Shown here: positions 6,501-10,151 of the stretch, one piece after another
How the letters are laid out: every line of letters starts with the position of its first letter
How positions within the stretch are numbered: position 1 is the stretch's first letter
Source: an uncultured Ruminococcus sp.
Lineage (GTDB): Bacteria; Bacillota; Clostridia; Oscillospirales; Ruminococcaceae
DNA: 10,151 bases
NCBI GenBank assembly: GCA_946612185.1
Contig: CAMOEP010000057.1
Location: 1-10,151, forward strand
Direction of reading: 5' to 3'
Notes under the pieces: generated by a model
Told to the model about the DNA's origin: nothing
Seen by the model: the letters and a program-made list of their open reading frames with translations, nothing else
Databases searched by the model: none
Program-made: the position numbers and the translations under genes

Positions 6501-6739
6501 AGCGGAGTTGCATTGATAAGGCTCAGCTTGTTGATTATCTTTTGCATCTCAGTATCGGACAACCCGATATAACGTGAGGTCAGATAAGAACGGAGATCGT
6601 TCAGCAGAAGTATGTCCTCATACTTACGGTGCATATCCTCTCCGCAGACATAGGTGTAACCTTGCTTTTCGCACAGCTCTATGATAGCTTTCTCAAGCTC
6701 TGCTTCGGTAAATTTGCCTTTCGTGAAATGATAATCCAT
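3584..6739 (-). CDS. hsdR: Type I restriction endonuclease, R (translocase/nuclease) subunit
   Basis: The ATP-driven DNA translocase and nuclease of a type I restriction system, acting with HsdM and HsdS on DNA lacking the host methyl mark. The product is 1051 residues, full length for the family. The PD-ExK nuclease comes first: D139, then E153 and K155 in FEFK. The SF2 motor follows: Walker A GATGCGKT (K301), TDRED, DEAH at 401-404, TGTP in GFTGTPI, and motif VI QTVSRVNR near 679-686. A long helical C-terminal region presumably docks the methylase core. I chose the ATG at 6739 because GAGGG (6751-6747) lies seven bases before it; a GTG at 6760 would add seven residues but has no such site. 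All catalytic residues are present. Oddly, no hsdM or hsdS is in the window, and only a gene stub precedes it. Confidence 0.95.
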   Translation of the reverse strand: MDYHFTKGKFTEAELEKAIIELCEKQGYTYVCGEDMHRKYEDILLLNDLRSYLTSRYIGLSDTEMQKIINKLSLINATPLYLGNREAFRLVNEGFDLARDDISQVALHIEYINYDEPDKNIFKVVNQYSVQGEHLRRPDMLLFINGIPVAIFEFKTAIEEDTTIYDAWKQITVRYCRDIPKLMKYCFLSVISDGANTRMGSIFTSYEYYYAWNKANDTDTVANGISSLFTMIEGAFAKDRVVALLRDFVFYPDDSPKNEAIVCRYPQFFGARKMLDNIKLHLRPNGDGKGGTYFGATGCGKTYTMLFLSRLITQRDNETFNNPTIVIITDREDLDTQTSELFVTATKFLHEEDVRSIETREDLAKTLGDRPSGGVYVTTIQKFCENTGLLSERSNIICISDEAHRTQTGVGSKLKKTDKGVFTTYGFAYYLRTSFPNATYCGFTGTPIDETLAVFGDVVDSYTMKESSDDGITVRISYEPRLARVIISEEQAKAIQKYYDACLNQGSTPEQIEESKKAMTKMRVILGEPSRLHKLAVDIADHYDALCAEKPDIVQKAMIVCSDRQIAYDLLQEILSIRKDWGISRKAEHEETLSKEQLDKLLPLPKINLVATQGNNDNKVLFDACGNKEYHKKLDKQFKNINSNFKIAIVVDMWITGFDVPSLAVMYIDKPLQKHTLIQTVSRVNRVFEGKDNGIVVDYIGFYDDMKKAMKDYGSSKESPIDELKISLDIFRNHLKLIGDLLVKFNAEKFFKGEPLERLNCLNNAAEYVQISKELQTRFMGLSRRLKSAYTICFPSGELTEEETAKAQFYLAIRSIIYKQTKGDAPDAETMNRVVETMVRNAIACTGVEDIIETNKQIDMFSDEFLDELKKVKMPITKFNALLKLLRKAIAAYGRTNKVKAVSFDERLKKVVEAYNSRDKFIFTSSVVDDFVNDLSDQLIQIFKDLQEDKSSFEKLGITFEEKAFYDILIKVRDDHGFPYEDEKCLELSKKIKELIDDKAQYADWSTRDDIKNQLNMDLTVLLYSSGYPPEWDEEVFEKVMEQAGNFKKYN

Positions 6740-6752
6740 ATAGTCACCCTCT

Positions 6753-6881
6753 TTATTCACTAATACCTTTTGTATTTCTATTTATTGCATCACAAATCCA
6801 TCTAATTTGCAATTTCTTTATACAATCTAAGTCAATATTTTCTTTTGTGAGCAATGATGATATATCGTTCTTGAACTGCAT
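6753..6881 (-). pseudogene. 3' stub of an unidentified gene upstream of hsdR
   Basis: A minus-strand frame ending at TAA 6753-6755 reads back through an ATG at 6881 and stays open to about 6914, where an in-frame TAG occurs. From the ATG it gives 42 residues (MQFKNDISSLLTKENIDLD, then a Trp/Ile-containing helix ending NTKGISE). No ribosome site precedes the ATG, and the stop directly abuts the ribosome site of hsdR, the spacing of an operon partner. I read it as the last codons of a gene whose 5' part has been lost. I do not recognise the family; hsdS, hsdM or an accessory gene of the restriction operon are candidates only by position. Confidence 0.45.
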
Positions 6882-6886
6882 CTTAT

Positions 6887-7834
6887 TTGCCCGATAAGCA
6901 ATTATTTCATCCTACAATGGACAAATTTCTGGATGATATTTCTGGCGGCGATACTGTTCTGATAAAGCGTATCTGGGAAGTAATAGGATACTGTATATCA
7001 TCGGATTGTTCGGCAAAAAAAATTTTTATCCTGGTTGGTACATCTGGTGATAACGGTAAAAGTACGTTCTTGAATTTCCTTTGCTCGCTCATTTCATGGC
7101 AAGGTATTTCGGAAATGAGTATCGACACGTTAGTCGGAAGCAGATTCTCGCTGTCTGAACTAAAAGGAAAGCGATTGGAAGTATCCGCAGATGAAGGATT
7201 ACTTAATCTAAGTACAAATCATATTGCAATATTAAAAAAACTCTCAGGCAATGATCCGATAAATGTTGAGGTAAAGCATAAGCCAGCGATAAGATTTACT
7301 CCAACGGCGAAGATACTAATTGCCTCTAATCATGAAATAGGAGCAGCTTATACAGCTTGCGACCCTGCATTTTCTCGAAGAATCTGTTCCTTGCCTTTTG
7401 ATGTGAAGATTTCAAAAGAGCAACAAGACCCATATCTTATTCAGAAACTTGATATGGAACGTGATGCTATAGTTACGGAAGCGTTATTGCATTATCTGGA
7501 ATTAAGAAACAGAAATTATGTTTTCACTGGGGATGACATCTTTGATAACAATATCTGGTTGTATCCGAATAATCCGCAATATTCTGTAATTGCGGACTTT
7601 AGTAATAGATGCTGTCATTTCGGAGCCGAATTATTCTCTTATACTCAGGATATCTATTCGGCATTTGTTAATATTTACGGTAATAGTGTTTTCAAGGATA
7701 TTACTGCATTTTCTCAGGCTTTTTACAGAGCAAATGAGAATATGCTTACAAAAACAAAGAAGCATACTGCCGAGAGAAACTCATGGGGTTTCTACGGCGT
7801 AACATTAAAAGAATTCCAAAAAGGAGGAAATTAA
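6887..7834 (+). pseudogene. Phage/plasmid P4-D5-type primase-helicase, N-terminally truncated
   Basis: The C-terminal superfamily 3 helicase part of a replication primase of the kind found on phages, satellites and plasmids. From about 6908 the protein reads HPTMDKFLDDI, the usual entry to this domain. Walker A is GTSGDNGKST (K58 from the TTG at 6887), the Walker B region is GKRLEVSADEG, the sensor is TAKILIASNHE, and the arginine finger is in DPAFSRRI. The family normally has some 300-400 residues before this, including the primase; here they are missing. The only available start is a TTG with no ribosome site, so it is probably a 5'-truncated remnant, although the helicase core itself is intact and it reads without break to TAA at 7832-7834. 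It overlaps and faces away from the stub upstream of hsdR. Confidence 0.8.
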
Positions 7835-7835
7835 T

Positions 7836-9386
7836 ATGATTCTTATTAATTCAAATATTGAATCAAAAAAGATAATAAATAAAGCATCAGAGATATCTGC
7901 TGTCACATCTAATCCATTTATTGCAGGTATGAGCCTTGTTACAGGCTTTACCGTAGGCGAATCTACAGAATACCTCTCATCTTTTCCGTTACTCGAAACT
8001 GTCGATAAGCTGGATTACGGTCAATCAATAGCTATATTCAGCCGCACAGGTTCAGGAAAGACAACAGCAATGCTGTCAGTGATTTCGGCTTTGGTTAAGC
8101 ACGAAACTATAGTCTATCTTACAAACCGTAAGAGTTGTAAGGAGCAGGTTCTCCGTGAAGCTATAAAAAAGATGCTCGGAATAGAAGCATCCGAAGATGT
8201 TCTTGACCATATTGATATCGGAACATTCAAGGTCATGACTTATCAGCAGTTTTGTAAAGTCAGAGGCACATTTAATAACAAGAAGTTCCTTATGATTTGT
8301 GATGAGCGTCATTGCTTTACTGAGGATGCTACATTTTCTGTGTACCCACAGAAGATAGTTAATTTTATTAAACTTAATTGTAACAACCTTAAAATTATAT
8401 ATCTGACAGCGACACCAGAGGATGTTATTACCGTCCTCTGGGATATAGAAAAACTCTCTAAGGAAGAACTCTACCCACTATCAAATAATATTAATGATTT
8501 TCTCCGATTTATGCCCTGCAAAACAGAAACAAGAATACAACACGTATTTCTGATGAAATCAGATTGGGAGTATATAACCTTTGTAACATATGACCCGAAT
8601 GAGAGAGATAAGCTGGCCGACTACATCAATAAGCATAATGCAGATGGTGAAAAGGCTCTAATTCTCATCGGAAATAAAGACGACGGTGAACTAATCAAAG
8701 AGAAGCTGAATAATTGCCAGTATGTTTATGCCGACGAAGAAAAAAGCGGTGAAGTGAGTGTTATAGCTGCAAACGAGAGATTTGAAACCGACTCCCTTGC
8801 ATCTACTAAAGTACTCGGCAACGATGTGTCCCTTAAAGACAATGACCTCAGTATAATAGTAGCGGAAACGCTCGATATTATAGCACTAAAGCAGTTCATC
8901 GGCAGAGTCAGAGTCAATATCAAGCATCCCCGTGGAATAACAGTTTTGATTCCTGATTATTCATTAAGTCAGATAGGTGCTATCGAAAGCAAGATATATC
9001 ATCAGCTGATGGAGTTTGAACGTGTCCTTAATAATATGTGTTATTATCTTGAGTATCCGTCGCAGTCTGATCCCTTCGTTTATTACGACCATATAACAAA
9101 ACAGGTCGTATTCAATTACCTCGGCTATAATCAGTTAAAGCATCAGCTTGAAAAAATCAAGGCTTTAAAGGCAGAAGAACAGGAAACTCCCCACGCTTAT
9201 GTCCGAAAGGTACTTGAGTGTTACGGAAAGAGTACCGATAATATTGAGGAACTACGTATTGACTATAATAATGTCAAGGACTGCAAGGAACGTATTGCAG
9301 CGGCTTGGGAAAAGTTTAAGTCAAGTGAGCAGGATGCCGATGCAGTGCAACCGCATGAAAAGATCATAAAAAAGTGGTATAATTGA
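7836..9386 (+). CDS. DEAD/DEAH-like SF2 helicase of a mobile-element replication module
   Basis: A 516-residue ATP-dependent helicase-like protein. The ATG at 7836 follows AAGGAGG (7821-7827) at eight bases and lies one base after the stop of the primase remnant, so the two are translationally coupled. Motifs: Walker A SRTGSGKTT (K75), motif Ia near VYLTNRKS, Walker B CDERH (D156-H159, with Arg in place of the usual Ala), motif III LTATPED (191-196), and motif VI QFIGRVRV (353-360). The C-terminal 120 residues are mostly helical and charged. Pairing with a P4-type primase suggests unwinding during element replication; this is inference. The last three codons, TGG TAT AAT, also form a promoter that may belong to the adjacent insertion sequence, so the original C-terminus may have been replaced. 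Confidence 0.75.
   Translation: MILINSNIESKKIINKASEISAVTSNPFIAGMSLVTGFTVGESTEYLSSFPLLETVDKLDYGQSIAIFSRTGSGKTTAMLSVISALVKHETIVYLTNRKSCKEQVLREAIKKMLGIEASEDVLDHIDIGTFKVMTYQQFCKVRGTFNNKKFLMICDERHCFTEDATFSVYPQKIVNFIKLNCNNLKIIYLTATPEDVITVLWDIEKLSKEELYPLSNNINDFLRFMPCKTETRIQHVFLMKSDWEYITFVTYDPNERDKLADYINKHNADGEKALILIGNKDDGELIKEKLNNCQYVYADEEKSGEVSVIAANERFETDSLASTKVLGNDVSLKDNDLSIIVAETLDIIALKQFIGRVRVNIKHPRGITVLIPDYSLSQIGAIESKIYHQLMEFERVLNNMCYYLEYPSQSDPFVYYDHITKQVVFNYLGYNQLKHQLEKIKALKAEEQETPHAYVRKVLECYGKSTDNIEELRIDYNNVKDCKERIAAAWEKFKSSEQDADAVQPHEKIIKKWYN
9355..9383 (+). promoter_or_regulatory. Extended -10 promoter of the ISAs1-type transposase
   Basis: ATGAAA (9355-9360), a 17-base spacer ending in TGG, and TATAAT (9378-9383) sit about 30 bases before the transposase ATG at 9413. 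The -10 region coincides exactly with the last three codons of the helicase gene. GAGGA at 9401-9405 is the ribosome site. Confidence 0.65.
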
Positions 9387-9412
9387 ACAAAAAGTGAAAA
9401 GAGGAACTAAAG

Positions 9413-10151
9413 ATGAAAGAATATTTTGAAGAAATAACAGATACAAGACAACAGTGGAAAATCAAATACAACTTATTGGAAGTCATAGTAATGACGATAA
9501 TAGCGGTAACGGCAGGAGCAGAACACTGGAATGAGATAGCGATGTATTGCAAAGGAAAGATAGAGATATTCCGTGAAAAGTATGGATTAAAGCTGGAAAA
9601 CGGAGTTCCGACAGATGACACATTTCAGCGAATTTTCGCCATAATCAAGCCGGAACAGCTTGAAAAGTGTTTTCGTAATTGGGTGAAAGCAAGATTCGGG
9701 AGTACAGATAATGAGATAGTAAGTCTGGATGGAAAAACACTTTGTGGAAGCCGTGATGATAATTATAATCACATTCACATGATAAGCGCATGGGCAAATA
9801 AGGCGGGAATTGTTCTTGGACAGATGCGGGTAGACGAAAAAAGCAATGAAATACCTGCTGTTCCGGAACTTCTTGATTTAAGGCAACACCGCACAGAGAT
9901 TGCGGCGCAGATACGCAGTCAGATTTTTCGGCAGATTGTGCAGAAATTTTGCAGGCATACTGACGTATGTCAAAAAATTTATGTGCAAGATGCCGGAAAA
10001 TATGCAAGCAGATGTGCCGCAAAGCCGTCAGGCGGTCTTTGTGCGGTGTTGCCTTAATTGAAGTGGAAAATTGCGTTATCACAAGTGATGCCATGAGCTG
10101 TCAAAAGAAAACAGTTGAAAAGATAATATCAAAGCATTGTGATTATGTTAT
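9413..10151 (+). pseudogene. ISAs1-family transposase, disrupted by a miniature element and cut by the window edge
   Basis: DDE transposase of an ISAs1-type insertion sequence. Residues 1-85 match the N-terminal domain that precedes the DDE core in this family (MKEYFEEITDTR, GVPTDDTFQRIF). The first catalytic Asp is D106 in VSLDGKTLCGS, followed by GQMRVDEKSNEIPAVPELLDL. At 9881 the coding sequence is broken by a 176-base insertion that shifts the frame and stops at 10055-10057. Beyond it the transposase resumes from 10057 as IEVENCVITSDAMSCQKKTV with the second catalytic Asp (10087-10089), then runs off the window. Healing the insert restores a continuous LLDLIEVENC. The insert separates the two catalytic Asp residues, so the enzyme is inactive from this copy. 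The left IS end is not certain; CAGTGCAACCGCATG near 9343 is a candidate. Confidence 0.9.
9878..10057. mobile_element. Miniature inverted-repeat element (MITE) of about 172 bp with target duplication
   Basis: The element spans 9882-10053 (GGCAACACC to GGTGTTGCC) with TTAA on both sides (9878-9881 and 10054-10057). Counting the flanks, TTAAGGCAACACCGCACA at 9878-9895 is an exact inverted copy of 10040-10057, 18 bp. The junction can also be read as a TA duplication around a 174-bp element, as made by IS630/Tc1-like transposases. The inside is an imperfect palindrome centred on CATAC-TGAC-GTATG (9956-9969), so the whole insert could fold as one long hairpin. It encodes no protein and must be mobilised in trans. 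Confidence 0.9.

Noticed and set aside
6740..6760. GTG at 6760 as the hsdR start
   Set aside because: Overlaps the stop of the upstream stub and would have no ribosome site; the ATG at 6739 has GAGGG seven bases upstream.
9881..10057. Transposase C-terminus as read directly through 10057
   Set aside because: About 60 codons after LLDL are translated from the MITE, not from transposase sequence; the true continuation begins at 10057 in another frame.

Overview
The window looks like a low-to-mid GC Firmicute, most likely a rumen or gut Ruminococcus-type clostridium. The reasons are an AsnA-type asparagine synthetase, a 7TM/HD-GYP signalling protein, textbook TTGACA/TATAAT promoters, strong GGAGG ribosome sites and many intrinsic terminators. 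The species assignment is inference.

Bases 1-2500 read as ordinary chromosome, visibly richer in G and C than what follows. They hold the 3' part of asnA (+), a bidirectional terminator, and a convergent gene for a membrane-anchored HD-GYP phosphodiesterase (-) with its own consensus promoter. At 2567-2640 lies the 3' end of a proline-type tRNA on the minus strand, including the encoded CCA, followed by a perfect intrinsic terminator. The D-arm and the anticodon arm of a normal tRNA are missing. The DNA to its right is AT-rich and accessory, so I read 2614-2636 as the attachment-site scar marking the left edge of an integrated element. It could alternatively be part of a small tRNA-like RNA, because a near-perfect promoter at 2751-2779 points into it.

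Bases 2640-3583 carry no large gene but are not empty. They hold repeats resembling recombinase arm sites, two minus-strand promoters, orphan hairpins, and a minus-strand cluster of three tiny reading frames (22, 9 and 49 codons), each behind a recognisable ribosome site. The 49-residue product resembles the YkvA/DUF1232 core.

Bases 3584-6739 (-) encode a full-length type I restriction endonuclease subunit R (HsdR). No HsdM or HsdS is present in the window. The 3' stub of another gene lies directly upstream, and past it the sequence switches to a plus-strand replication module: a 5'-truncated P4/D5-type SF3 helicase (6887-7834) and a DEAD/DEAH-like SF2 helicase (7836-9386). The back-to-back stubs suggest a deletion that fused two parts of one or more mobile elements.

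The right end is an ISAs1-family insertion sequence. Its transposase gene (from 9413) is split by a miniature inverted-repeat element of about 172 bp (9882-10053) that duplicated TTAA or TA at the target. The transposase frame resumes after the insert and runs off the window. Overall this is the left end of a decayed genomic island: defence gene, replication genes, insertion sequence, and a second insertion nested in that one.
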